A DNA stretch of 64,000 nt from Bacteroidia bacterium (GCA_030430575.1 JAUIKF010000013.1:62001-126000), one strand, 5' to 3'; counted from the first letter of the stretch, positions 15,102 to 23,707 are shown. Notes: generated from the sequence alone by a model not told the origin. Numbers and translations are program-made.

Positions 15102-16236
15102 CTACCCTTCCTTCCGATAGGCCGCTGGCGTCTTTCCCGTATACTTTTTGAAGGTGCGGTAAAAAGCTGTCTGAGAATTGAACCCTGTTTCGTATCCGAT
15201 GGCAATGATTTTCAGGTGCTTCTTTTCAGGATTTAGGAGCATCTTTTTGGCAGCCGCGACGCGATAGCCATTGGTGAAATGCGAAAAATTGCTGTGCATA
15301 TAGCGGTTCAGCAAATAGGAAAGCTGATGAGGAGAAAGGTCTATCATTTCCGCTAATTCAGGCAATTTCAATTGATCATTTAGGTAAGGCCGCTTCTCTT
15401 CCATCAGTTGGACCAGCCGTTTTTGATAGGCTAATGCCGCTTCCGGTGAAAAGAGCTCTTTGGGCTTCTTCTGTTGGATGAGTTCTAATTGTGCCCTTTC
15501 TTTGAACAGGGCCGGCTGCAAAAAGGCTTTTATCCCAATCACATAAATACAGCCTGCCATGGCCAGCGATAGGAGGTAATCCCAAGTCACGGGAAGGCCC
15601 AGCCAGTCAATCAGTACATAATAACTCGTGTAGAGAAGGGCATATAGGGCAAAAATGCGGGTCAGTTTTTTCATCCACGCCAATACTTCCTCGTCAGGGG
15701 AAAATGGGGTTTTACTGCGCGAAAAAGCCTTCATCAAGCGAAAGTTCAAAAAGGCATATGCGCCTATTTGCCCAATACTTCCCAGCATCATAGAAAGGAC
15801 CAGCAGTCGATGTTGGGGCAATAAATGGAACCCTTCCTGATAGAATGCCACCTTTGCTTCGCCCTTCATCCCATAAAACGGCAGCCACACCAGCAAGACT
15901 AAGAGCGGTAGGATAAAGTGACGGAAAGCCCTTTTGGAGAAGGGGGCTATTTGAGCCTGTAGGTAGACATACATCAAGGGGCCTATCAGGAAGATAAAGG
16001 GCCAGTAGATCTGGTGTAGGTGAATAAAGGTTTGTGAAAAATGGAGCTCATTCCAAAAGGCGACATTGATGCCTAGTAAACTGGTGAAAGTCAAAATAAC
16101 ACTTGCAATCAGTCGATTGGGGAGGTAATGGCGCTTGGCGCTTGGCGCTATCGCTGAGCAGCAAGGCGCTCAGGAGTAAGCCTTGGAAGGCGGTAAAGAG
16201 AAATAAAATACTCCAAATATTGAGGGTGATGTCCAC
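15102..16236 (-). pseudogene. AraC-family regulator with N-terminal membrane region, frameshifted by a 7-bp duplication
   Basis: The C-terminal AraC DNA-binding domain is intact (LAEMIDLSPHQLSYLLNRY and IAIGYETGFNSQTAFYRTFKKYTGKTPAAYRK), as are about six membrane helices before it. The frame from 16094 lacks the first helix; that helix is encoded from a GTG at 16236 in another frame. The two frames meet at 16129-16150, where a heptamer is tandemly duplicated (GCGCCAA on the coding strand). Deleting one copy joins the frames exactly, giving SDSAKRHYLPNRLIASV and a full-length product of about 375 residues. This type of transcription factor senses a membrane signal and regulates nearby genes. 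As sequenced, it would be truncated or start internally. Confidence 0.85.
16129..16150 (-). repeat. 7-bp tandem duplication causing the AraC-gene frameshift
   Basis: On the plus strand GGCGCTT occurs twice in succession followed by a partial third copy. Removal of seven bases restores one continuous reading frame across this point. Confidence 0.85.
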
Positions 16237-16240
16237 CCAA

Positions 16241-16248
16241 CAAAAGTA
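16241..16248 (-). promoter_or_regulatory. Putative -7 box (TACTTTTG) of the AraC-type gene
   Basis: On the minus strand TACTTTTG ends four bases before the GTG at 16236 and follows a TTTG about 25 bases upstream. It fits the Bacteroidota consensus and, like 6840-6847, implies a leaderless transcript. Confidence 0.4.
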
Positions 16249-16361
16249 AAAAATCAGCCCTAAGTAGCAGTTCCAAATTATAATATGGGAGGAAAAAAAT
16301 GGAAGAAATCGGGTGTTTGCAGGACAAAATCGCTTTCAAAACAATATTTATCCTATTCAAC

Positions 16362-17672
16362 ATGAAGATGAAACAATGCCTCCCGTTCTTCCTCCTATTC
16401 AGCTTGCTCATTTGGGGTTCTTGTAGGAATGATGAGTCGCCGCCGATCGAGCGGGTTCCTTTCAGCATAGCACAGCCATCTGCTACAGACATAGGCAATG
16501 CCAATAATGCCTCCGATATCTTTGTCTCTTTTGCCAAAGTCTCGGATGAGACTGAACTACGGGCATACAGGATATTTTTGACAGATTCTGACCTGACGGT
16601 GGGATTTGACCTGGAGATGGCCCTCCAACTTCCTCCTGCTAGGTATACCGATTTGCAACCATTGGGCCATGACATCAATGTCCAACTCCCCGCCGAGGCG
16701 ACAGATATTGCGGGCAATCTGATCGAAGAGGGAAGGCCCTACGCCATTTATGTCATGGCGGTAGCGATTGACAATAGCATCTCCTTTAGCCATGCCTTAT
16801 CCGATGCTGTGCTCATTACCCTTGCTAGTACCAAAGTGCATCCAGTCAGTACCCTTAATCAACATTTTGATGCGAGTGGGGGGATAGTGATAGGCCCTGA
16901 TGGGGCTATCTATGTGGCTGATTTTGGAACGGGGGCACAGGATGGAACCAAGATTCTGAAATTCACCCCGGATGGAGCATCATTTACCACCTTTGCCGAT
17001 GGACTATTGGGACCTACAGGTGGCGCCTTTGATTCAAAGGGGAATCTCTTCTGGTCGAGCTACTCTAGTAGCACGGTGCACAAAATAACCCCCAATGGGG
17101 TCGTGAGTCATTTTGCGACCGTGCCAGGGCCTGTGGCCATTGTCATCGATGCCGACGATAATCTGTATGTCGCTAGCTGTGATGGCAATGACATCAAAAA
17201 GATCACCCCAGATGGAACCCTTTCGACCTTTGCTACGGATCCTGTATTTAATTGCCCTAACGGGATGGTCGTAGACCTCAATGGAAACCTATATACCTGC
17301 AATTTTGAGGATGGGCAGGTCTTTCAAGTGGATATGAATGGGAAGGTGACAAAATGGGCAACCATTGCTTCTGGAAGTAGTGTCAATATGACTTTTTATG
17401 ACGGATATTTGTACGTCACAGGGAGAAATGCCCACCAGGTATACAAAATCTTTCTGGAGGACGGCACCGTGGAAGTATTTGCGGGTACGGGTGACCGTGG
17501 CGACCAGGACGATGCGGCACTTCTGGCGACATTTTCCTATCCCAATGGCATAGCCCTGGGGGCAGACAGTACCGCCTTGTATGTAAATGATGTCCTGCCT
17601 ACTTCAGGTGCCAATCCCAATGGCGTCAATTTTAACCCTAATTCCTTGCGGAAAATTGATTTGAGAGAATAA
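16362..17672 (+). CDS. Lipoprotein with NHL/SMP-30-type beta-propeller
   Basis: A 436-residue protein from the ATG at 16362; the lipobox LLIWGSC makes it a probable lipoprotein. An Ig-like region (about residues 35-160) is followed by a propeller whose blades repeat the pattern FDSKGNLFWSSYSSSTVHKITPNG, DADDNLYVASCDGNDIKKITPDG and DLNGNLYTCNFEDGQVFQVDMNG (each quoted in part: the xxGNLYxxxxxxxxIxKITPDG theme). NHL and SMP-30-like propellers bind ligands or hydrolyse lactones; no catalytic set was identified. It is divergent from the AraC-type gene, which could be its regulator. The longer frame to 16299 adds 21 residues ahead of the signal and is rejected. Confidence 0.85.
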   Translation: MKMKQCLPFFLLFSLLIWGSCRNDESPPIERVPFSIAQPSATDIGNANNASDIFVSFAKVSDETELRAYRIFLTDSDLTVGFDLEMALQLPPARYTDLQPLGHDINVQLPAEATDIAGNLIEEGRPYAIYVMAVAIDNSISFSHALSDAVLITLASTKVHPVSTLNQHFDASGGIVIGPDGAIYVADFGTGAQDGTKILKFTPDGASFTTFADGLLGPTGGAFDSKGNLFWSSYSSSTVHKITPNGVVSHFATVPGPVAIVIDADDNLYVASCDGNDIKKITPDGTLSTFATDPVFNCPNGMVVDLNGNLYTCNFEDGQVFQVDMNGKVTKWATIASGSSVNMTFYDGYLYVTGRNAHQVYKIFLEDGTVEVFAGTGDRGDQDDAALLATFSYPNGIALGADSTALYVNDVLPTSGANPNGVNFNPNSLRKIDLRE

Positions 17673-17677
17673 AACCA

Positions 17678-18073
17678 TTACAAGGAACCCATATACAGCA
17701 GGACTGTCACCAATATGAGGATGAGCACCTGGCTCAGTTTTGTAAGCTGTTTCGGGTTTAGGGCAGCGACGATCCCTATGGTAATCACAGAAAAGCCCAG
17801 CATCAAACTCGCCAAGAGCTTCCCTACAAATGCCTCTTCGGGAACCACGCTGTCCGTCAGGCCCATGACCAAGGCGACCCCGCCCACCCAAAAGGACACA
17901 TAGCTGCCCAAGTACCAGAACCAACGAATCAGGTTAAATGCCTGATCTGGCGGGAAGCCCGTCTCTGGTTTGTTTTTTGCCAAATAGGAGATGACGTTTT
18001 TTTCCCCAATAACGGTGTGCATCAGCCCCCCAACGATCATGAGAACACCTGAAATGATCCAATAAGTATTCAT
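17678..18073 (-). CDS. Four-helix membrane protein of unknown function
   Basis: A 131-residue hydrophobic protein with four predicted membrane segments (about residues 3-22, 48-70, 82-105 and 112-130). A conserved-looking histidine in LMHTVIGEKNVI follows the first helix, and FNLIRWFWYLGSYVSFWVGG marks the second. It has no recognised catalytic motif. It is convergent with the propeller lipoprotein, only five bases apart, with no terminator between them. Similar small membrane proteins are common in Bacteroidota; I cannot name a family. Confidence 0.75.
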   Translation of the reverse strand: MNTYWIISGVLMIVGGLMHTVIGEKNVISYLAKNKPETGFPPDQAFNLIRWFWYLGSYVSFWVGGVALVMGLTDSVVPEEAFVGKLLASLMLGFSVITIGIVAALNPKQLTKLSQVLILILVTVLLYMGSL

Positions 18074-18339
18074 AAGCTATTTGTTTATCCTTTAGACAAT
18101 TGGGCCAGAAAAAAGGATAGGGAGGACGGAGAAAAATGAAAAATAAAAAAATTTAATTGTAGAGACAGGACATGTCCTGTCTCTACAATTAAATTTTCCG
18201 CGAAGACGATTGGGGGGAAGTGAAATTTGTTCATTTTTGCCTTGAAATATTTATTTCGTTTTTTGAGTGAACACCCCTAATCACCTATTTAAAATGAATG
18301 AATCAATAATTTCCAACGTCCCCAACGAACCATTTTTCT
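18074..18339. other. Intergenic region with palindrome
   Basis: Holds the perfect palindrome at 18148-18197 and the start region of the TIGR02757-family gene; no other feature seen. Confidence 0.6.
18148..18197. repeat. 50-bp perfect palindrome of the GTAGAGAC family
   Basis: The centre is between 18172 and 18173 (GGACATGTCC), and both 25-base arms match without mismatch. The arms include ATTGTAGAGACAGGACA. The GTAGAGAC core also makes up the palindrome at 48309-48339. Confidence 0.95.
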
Positions 18340-19119
18340 ATGTCTGCCAAGCATACTGACCTCAAGGCCCTCCTGGACCTGGCCCATGACCGTTACAATC
18401 AACCTACCTTTATTTCAGAAGACCCTATCCAAATCCCGCATAGCTTTGAGAAAAAAGAAGACATAGAGATTTCAGGGTTTCTGGCAGCCCTGATTGCCTG
18501 GGGGCGTCGCCCCATGATCATTCGCAATGCACATCGGCTGATGGAGCTCATGGAACATGCCCCGCATGACTTTGTCATGCATGCCAGTGAAGACGAGCTG
18601 GCTAGGCTCGAGCCATTTGTCCATCGGACATTTAATGGGGAAGATGCCATGGCCATGGTTCGCTCGCTGCGGATGGTGTATCGGGAAAGAGGGGGGCTGG
18701 AAGGGGTGTTTTCTTCTGCCATTAAACCCGAACACCCAGATGTCTATCAGGGAATTGTAAGCCTTCATCAGTTGATGACCCAGCCCGACTGGTTTACCCA
18801 ACGAACCTATAAGCACCTCGCCAATCCCGCCAAAGGCAGTGCGGCCAAGCGCCTCAACATGTATCTGCGGTGGATGGTACGTCAGGACAAGCGCGGGGTA
18901 GACTTTGGCTTATGGAAGGGCATCCGCCCTTCCCAGCTCCTATGCCCGCTCGATGTGCATACTGGCAATGTCGCCCGTCAGCTAGGCTTACTTCATCGCA
19001 AGCAAAATGACTGGAAAGCGGTAATCGAACTCACCGAATCGCTCCGTACCTTCTGCCCAGAAGATCCCGTGAAATACGATTTTAGCCTCTTCAGCATAGG
19101 CATTCACAAAGATATTTGA
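18340..19119 (+). CDS. TIGR02757-family (DUF2400) protein
   Basis: A 259-residue cytoplasmic protein. Recognisable family segments are DIEISGFLAALIAWGRRPMIIRNAHRLM near residue 45, PAKGSAAKRLNMYLRWMVRQD, and GVDFGLWKGIRPSQLLCPLDVHTGNVARQLGLLHRKQNDWKAV (cores cited from these). The C-terminal PVKYDFSLFSIGIH ending is also diagnostic. The family is widespread in Bacteroidota, Spirochaetes and Deltaproteobacteria; its fold resembles HhH-type DNA glycosylases (the helix-hairpin-helix PLDVHTGNVAR) but function is not established. Full length. No linked partner genes. Confidence 0.9.
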   Translation: MSAKHTDLKALLDLAHDRYNQPTFISEDPIQIPHSFEKKEDIEISGFLAALIAWGRRPMIIRNAHRLMELMEHAPHDFVMHASEDELARLEPFVHRTFNGEDAMAMVRSLRMVYRERGGLEGVFSSAIKPEHPDVYQGIVSLHQLMTQPDWFTQRTYKHLANPAKGSAAKRLNMYLRWMVRQDKRGVDFGLWKGIRPSQLLCPLDVHTGNVARQLGLLHRKQNDWKAVIELTESLRTFCPEDPVKYDFSLFSIGIHKDI

Positions 19120-19246
19120 TTTCGCGGTACATAATTCTCAAAAGTACGTTCTATGTTTAGCCATTAATTAATAATTCCATTGTTATACCGTTCCTTTTAC
19201 TCAATACCATTTTAACAATCACTCTTTAACCTTTTTTTCACGCATT

Positions 19247-20098
19247 ATGAAAAAGACTTACTTTATTTCTTTCCTATTCATTAGCTTTTTAATGACGTTG
19301 GGCCTACAATTGATCTCCAATGGAGGAGGTGCGCCATCAGGCAGAGCGGGTTCTCCTATTGATGTAGGGACCTGCAAAGTTTCAGGTTGTCACAATAGTT
19401 TTGAGCTGAATACTGGTGGTGCTGATGTATCCATCACGACCAATGCTCCGGCAGCAGGTTATATGCCAGGCGAGACTTTCACAATCACTGTTAAGGCCAA
19501 AGAGACGGGCAAAAGGCGTTTTGGATTTGAAGCAATTGCCGTAGCTGCTGATCCCAGTAGCACTACAAGTGCTGGCAATGTGACGATCACTGACGCCAAC
19601 CGTACCAAGCTTAACCCAGGGGCAAACCAGTATGTCACGCAAACCCTCTCTGGCAATTCGGGAACTGACTCTATTTCCTGGTCTTTTGACTGGACAGCAC
19701 CTGCAACTGCAGTAGGACCTGTGGTCTTCTATTCTGCCATCAATGTCACTAATGCAAATGGCAATACGGCTGGTGACCATATTTATACCCGTAGAGATAC
19801 CATTCTGCAAGTGCCAGGTACGGGTATCGAGACTGTGAAGGAAATTCTTGCTGCTAAGCTTTTTCCTTCTCCTGCAAGCGACTTGGTGCGTTTGGAACTA
19901 GATGTACAGGATTACACTGCTTTTGAAGTGAAGGTCAGTGACCTGAGCGGCCGTCAGGTCTTCAGTTTGGAAGACGATGCCTATCCAGGCCCTTATGCCA
20001 CTACATTTGATGTAAGTGATTGGAAAACAGGTATTTACCTAGTTTCATTGCATACGGGACGTGAAGTGAGCCATCAGAAATTGACAGTGGTGCATTAG
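19247..20098 (+). CDS. T9SS-secreted protein with choice-of-anchor V (reeler-like) domain
   Basis: A 283-residue exported protein: signal peptide (residues 1-24), a short CKVSGCHN segment, a beta-sandwich of the choice-of-anchor V type (about residues 60-190), and a C-terminal type IX secretion sorting domain (AKLFPSPASDLVRLELD… to GIYLVSLHTGREVSHQKLTVVH, cited in part). Most relatives carry a CxxCH haem-like motif in the first segment; here the spacing is C-x4-CH, so haem attachment is uncertain. The protein is likely released or anchored at the surface through T9SS. A strong terminator follows. Confidence 0.87.
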   Translation: MKKTYFISFLFISFLMTLGLQLISNGGGAPSGRAGSPIDVGTCKVSGCHNSFELNTGGADVSITTNAPAAGYMPGETFTITVKAKETGKRRFGFEAIAVAADPSSTTSAGNVTITDANRTKLNPGANQYVTQTLSGNSGTDSISWSFDWTAPATAVGPVVFYSAINVTNANGNTAGDHIYTRRDTILQVPGTGIETVKEILAAKLFPSPASDLVRLELDVQDYTAFEVKVSDLSGRQVFSLEDDAYPGPYATTFDVSDWKTGIYLVSLHTGREVSHQKLTVVH

Positions 20099-20126
20099 GA
20101 GATTATTGATGAATAATTGACTGATT

Positions 20127-20178
20127 AGACCTCTGAGGATTTATCCAGTACTGCTGGTAATTCTCCGAGGTCTTTTTA
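20127..20178 (+). terminator. Intrinsic terminator after the T9SS protein
   Basis: AGACCTC-t-GAGGA pairs with TCTCC-GAGGTCT, followed directly by a T-run at 20173-20177. Lies 28 bases after the stop codon. Confidence 0.85.
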
Positions 20179-20219
20179 TTCACTGCTAAAATCATCATTC
20201 CTTGTTCAATATTCTCCAA

Positions 20220-20879
20220 TCAACCCTTCCTCCCCCGCAACATCTCCCTTTTCCCTGGAGGCCCAGGCAATTTCTCCACTTCAAATCCGGCCGCTATCAT
20301 TGCTCTCCTCACATCTCCTTTGGAAGAATAAGTGACAAGTACCCCGCCAGGATTTAGGAGATGGTACACTTTGGTGAAAATGGCTTCCGTCCATAGTTCT
20401 GGCTGAGTAGTCGGGGCAAAAGCATCAAAATAGACGAGGTCATAGGTGTCATCCGTTTCGAATTCTTCCAATTTTCCCTCCACCTTCAACAGGTGAAATT
20501 GTGGTGTGAGGTCATACCAGATGCCCCAGGGCGATTCGTGGATCGCGTTGAAAAGCGCTGAAGCTTCAAAGTGAGGGAGCTGATCAGAAAAATTGAGCTC
20601 TTGGGCCAGTGTTTCAGTGATGGGAAAAGCTTCGATTCCTGTGTAATGGATTTCCTTCTCTTCTGTCTCAAGGACAGTTAGGAGGGCATTGAGGCCTGTT
20701 CCGAGGCCCATTTCGAGGATGCGGGTTTCCCCTTTTCCAGCTGGGAGGGCATGCAAGCCCATTTGTAGGAAAACGTGTTGTGATTCTTGTATCGCCCCAT
20801 GGCGTGAATGGTAAGTTTCCCCAAAGCGGTCGGTGAAGAGGGTGGAGGAACCATCGGCTGTAAGAAAGTGTTCTGGCAT
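20220..20879 (-). CDS. mnmD: tRNA U34 methyltransferase MnmD
   Basis: A 219-residue SAM-dependent methyltransferase. Family features: SRHGAIQESQHVFLQMGL near the start, the SAM-binding loop LEMGLGTGLNALLT, VYFDAFAPTTQPELWTEAIF (the DAFAP motif), NPGGVLVTYSSKGDVRRAM, and PGPPGKREMLRG at the end. MnmD performs the final methylation in forming 5-methylaminomethyl-2-thiouridine at the tRNA wobble position; it is the methyltransferase half of MnmC, and Bacteroidota typically have it without the FAD-dependent half. Start chosen at MPEHF, preceded by a short AT-rich leader. No operon partner. Confidence 0.93.
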   Translation of the reverse strand: MPEHFLTADGSSTLFTDRFGETYHSRHGAIQESQHVFLQMGLHALPAGKGETRILEMGLGTGLNALLTVLETEEKEIHYTGIEAFPITETLAQELNFSDQLPHFEASALFNAIHESPWGIWYDLTPQFHLLKVEGKLEEFETDDTYDLVYFDAFAPTTQPELWTEAIFTKVYHLLNPGGVLVTYSSKGDVRRAMIAAGFEVEKLPGPPGKREMLRGRKG

Positions 20880-21020
20880 TGGGAAATTATTGATTATTGA
20901 TTGAATGATTATTGATTGGGAAATGTCTGATTTTTATTTTTTGAAAAAGGCCAAATCCGCCTTATATTGAGGCATAATTGAGAAAAAACAACCTAACCCA
21001 ATCCCAACTTACTTTATATT
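20880..21020. other. Divergent intergenic region with an ATTGATTG tract
   Basis: An ATTGATTGAATG-type tract at 20885-20920 directly precedes mnmD. The plus-strand leader of the YgiB-like gene follows; no clear promoter boxes were placed. Confidence 0.5.
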
Positions 21021-21704
21021 ATGGCAGAAAAAAAGAAAAGTGCAATTGTAAAAAAAGCAAAAGATATTGCTGTCAGTGGCAGCCTGGGGGTAGCTCTTGT
21101 GGGAGCTGCCGCCTTGCAGAGCTGCGGCGAGACAGAATATGAGCAGGCTTATACGGCAGGGGTTCATACGTTTGTCCAGGAAGTAGATCAAAATGTCTTC
21201 AAAGTCACTGACGAACGGACAGTTCCAGAAGGGGAATCAAAAGCCACCATCACTTATCTCGATGGCCGAGAGCAGACCCTTAGCCTCGATCAGGCACGCC
21301 AGATCGTGGAGCAAGAAATTGCTGCAGGGAAGCTTGATACCGTCAATTTTGAAAAGAACCTCATGCCGGTTCAGGACAGCACCTACCTCGTTCAACAAGA
21401 GCCTGCTGCCCTTGACGCAACGGCAGATGCCACGACTACAGATGGCGGTACAAGTACACATACAGAGTCTCATCACCACCATTATCATGGTACAGGCTTA
21501 GGAGGCATCTTCTTCTGGAGCCACATGGGATATATGATGGGCCGTAGCAGTGCCTATCCTACCAATGCAGGGGTTTATGCCAGCCGTGGTGCCTACACCC
21601 GTGCCCAGACGACCCGCACAAATCTCAGAAACTCTCGGGTGACACGCCCCAAAAGCTCAAGCCGTGGCTTCTTCAAAGGCAGTGGCAAGAGCGGACGGAG
21701 CTAG
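21021..21704 (+). CDS. YgiB-like protein, partner of a YgiC-like ligase
   Basis: A 227-residue protein. Near the N-terminus a hydrophobic stretch (SGSLGVALVGAAALQSCGE) resembles a lipoprotein or membrane-insertion signal, preceded by many lysines. The middle includes HHHHYHG, and the C-terminus is Gly/Ser/Arg-rich (SSRGFFKGSGKSGRS). This layout (short N-terminal hydrophobic segment, low-complexity middle, Gly/Ser-Arg tail) and its position upstream of a glutathionylspermidine-synthase-family gene match the E. coli ygiB (DUF1190)–ygiC pair; identification rests on context and composition, not strong sequence identity. The biological role of that pair is unsettled. The 720 bases to the next gene consist of repeats. 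Confidence 0.65.
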   Translation: MAEKKKSAIVKKAKDIAVSGSLGVALVGAAALQSCGETEYEQAYTAGVHTFVQEVDQNVFKVTDERTVPEGESKATITYLDGREQTLSLDQARQIVEQEIAAGKLDTVNFEKNLMPVQDSTYLVQQEPAALDATADATTTDGGTSTHTESHHHHYHGTGLGGIFFWSHMGYMMGRSSAYPTNAGVYASRGAYTRAQTTRTNLRNSRVTRPKSSSRGFFKGSGKSGRS

Positions 21705-21795
21705 GAGAATTAAAATGAAAATCGAAATTAAAATAAAAATAAGAAGCTGATAGTCAGTATATTATCTTTATTTTGGTTTTATATGAAATCCGATT

Positions 21796-21829
21796 GGTGA
21801 TAAAAGACGGCTAGGCCGCTTTTGTCACC
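21796..21829. terminator. Hairpin after the YgiB-like gene
   Basis: GGTGATAAAAGACGGC and GCCGCTTTTGTCACC form a long stem with a very short loop. It is not followed by a clear T-run, so it may be a terminator of another kind or a repeat. Confidence 0.5.
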
Positions 21830-21988
21830 ATTGCTTTTAAAGGCAAAGTTCAAATCGGTTAATGGTTCAAGGCGTTTAAAAGAAAAACGGAGTTTACTCC
21901 AGAAAGTCACATTTGACTTTTTCCCTCATTGCGACGGACTAAAGTCGCGTCGCAATAGTTCTTTGGCTGTCATTTTTTACGATTGCGA

Positions 21989-22282
21989 CTGGGTTTCAAC
22001 CCTATTGATTACCCATAAGTATTGGGTTAGGGCTTTCTAGGATCGCTTTGTGATCCTTCGTTAGAGACTCCCCTTCCGTTTGCCGCCCCTCTCGGAGAAA
22101 GAGGCTAACGGTATGAGGTAAAAAACTGGAGGTTTTTTCTGCCAATCGTTAGCCATCCCTCTTGAGGGAGGGCGCCATAACGAAAGGGTGGGTTCAAGCC
22201 GAAAAAGATGCCTTTTATCGAACCAAAAGAAGGTGATAGCCTGCTAAAAAGATGTGGGTAATCAATAGGGGTTTCAACCCGT
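21989..22282. repeat. Composite inverted-repeat element with GGGTTTCAACCC ends
   Basis: GGGTTTCAACCCTATTGATT at the left end is mirrored by AATCAATAGGGGTTTCAACC at the right end. Inside lies an inverted copy of part of the 5072-5498 repeat (TCGTTAGCC…AACGAAAGGGTGGG, 22147-22196). Confidence 0.7.
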
Positions 22283-22374
22283 CGTGATAGGTCAAATCCT
22301 TTAAAAGGAATTTTCAGAGCAGTCTCAAAACTTAAACCATTGAACCCATCTTGAACGACTTGAACCTATCTTGA

Positions 22375-22413
22375 CCGCCTTGAACCTAAAACTTAGAACC
22401 TAAAACCTAAAAC
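22375..22413. repeat. Heptamer-type repeat (CCTAAAA units)
   Basis: Four to five CCTAAAA/CTTAGAA heptamers lie directly in front of the YgiC-like coding sequence. Confidence 0.8.
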
Positions 22414-22424
22414 TTTCTTCCCCC

Positions 22425-23594
22425 ATGCTCCGCCATCACGAACTCCCCATCCCCCCAGACGAACGCCTAGAAAGACTGGGCTGGGACTGGATGAATACCG
22501 ACCATGTTTCTGCTTACTTTCCTGATGAGGTCCTTGTCCTCTCTCAGGCTGAGGTAGATGCCTACCAAGAAGCTGGCGACACACTCTACGATATGCTGAT
22601 TGAAGCAGGACAATATGTCTTGGACAATGGGCTTTTAGAAGAATTAGGGATACCCCGAAGTATGCATCGCATGATCCGTCAGACGTGGGATGATGACCGG
22701 AATTTGCACCTCTTTGGCCGATTTGACCTGGCAGGTGGGATTGGGGGAAAGCCCATCAAGATGCTGGAGTTTAACGCAGATACGCCTACAGGCTTGCCTG
22801 AGACGGCTATCGTGCAGTGGGCCCACCTGCTCGCCAATGGCGAGAGCGAAGCCAAGCAGTACAATAATGTCTATGAAGCCATTCGCAAGAATTTTATGAC
22901 CTGGCGTACGCTCAACAATGACCTGGAACCGACACTTCTGCTGTCGACTTTGGGCGGATTTGAAGAAGACGATACCAATATCGAGGTCCTCGGCGAGGCG
23001 GCCAAGGAAGCTGGGTTCATGGTCGCTTACAGCAATATCGAACACGTAGATTTTTCTCGTGAAGATGGCGTACACGTCCGCGACCGCGACGGCAATTTTC
23101 ACCGCTACAATTTCTGGTTCAAGCTTGTTCCTTGGGAGTTTATGGCCTTTGACGAGCCAGAGTTGCTGGGGATTGTAGATGAGATCATCGCCCGCCGCAA
23201 GGCCGTCATAGCCAATCCGCCTTATACCTTGATGTTCCAATCCAAGGCTATACTCAAGATTCTGTGGGAATTGTACCCAGATCATCCTCTTTTGTTGCCC
23301 ACACAATATGAGCCCTTCACAGACCGCATTAATGTCGAAAAGGTGCTTTTCGGCCGTGAAGGCCAAAATGTGCGCATATTCAATACCGATGGGGAAGTCC
23401 TGGACGAGCTTCCAGGAGAGTATGGCGAATTTGATCGTGTCTATCAGGAATTTATGGAATTGCCCCAGGACGAAGAGGGAAATGTCTATCAGGCAGGCTT
23501 ATTTTTTGCCTATGAGAGCTGCGGGGTAGGTTTCCGTTATGGCGATTTGATCATAGAAGATACGGCCATGTTTAGTGGCCATATGGTGGAGTAG
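22425..23594 (+). CDS. Glutathionylspermidine synthase-family ATP-grasp protein (YgiC-like)
   Basis: A 389-residue protein of the glutathionylspermidine synthase C-terminal-like family, an ATP-grasp peptide ligase fold. Typical segments are GRFDLAGGIGGKPIKMLEFNADTPTGLPETA (including the EFNADTPT core), KAVIANPPYTLMFQSKAILKILWE, HPLLLPT, and the end of the active site around AGLFFAYESCGVGFRYGD. Related E. coli proteins YgiC and YjfC have the ligase fold but unknown substrates; genuine glutathionylspermidine synthesis is unlikely to be inferred here. It follows a YgiB-like gene, the same order as in enterobacteria, though 720 bases of repeats separate them. A strong terminator lies behind it. 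Confidence 0.88.
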   Translation: MLRHHELPIPPDERLERLGWDWMNTDHVSAYFPDEVLVLSQAEVDAYQEAGDTLYDMLIEAGQYVLDNGLLEELGIPRSMHRMIRQTWDDDRNLHLFGRFDLAGGIGGKPIKMLEFNADTPTGLPETAIVQWAHLLANGESEAKQYNNVYEAIRKNFMTWRTLNNDLEPTLLLSTLGGFEEDDTNIEVLGEAAKEAGFMVAYSNIEHVDFSREDGVHVRDRDGNFHRYNFWFKLVPWEFMAFDEPELLGIVDEIIARRKAVIANPPYTLMFQSKAILKILWELYPDHPLLLPTQYEPFTDRINVEKVLFGREGQNVRIFNTDGEVLDELPGEYGEFDRVYQEFMELPQDEEGNVYQAGLFFAYESCGVGFRYGDLIIEDTAMFSGHMVE

Positions 23595-23607
23595 AGGGAA
23601 GCGATTT

Positions 23608-23697
23608 CAGAATGATGATTGATGAACAAGGATTTTTGAAGTTAAAGAGTTCTTCACTTCTTCAATCTTAATTCCTTGTTCGATAATCGTAAATCTA
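23608..23697. repeat. GAACAAGG-family inverted repeat
   Basis: GATTGATGAACAAGG and CCTTGTTCGATAATC, about 50 bases apart, are the same arms as at 7549-7671. Confidence 0.7.
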
Positions 23698-23707
23698 ATT
23701 AGCAAAG

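Larger units (their letters stand above)
21705..22424. other. Long repeat-filled intergenic region
   Basis: No gene. Contains a hairpin at 21796-21829, a large inverted repeat at 21989-22282 with further repeats nested inside, and heptamer units at 22375-22413 that reach to about ten bases before the YgiC-like start codon. Confidence 0.7.
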
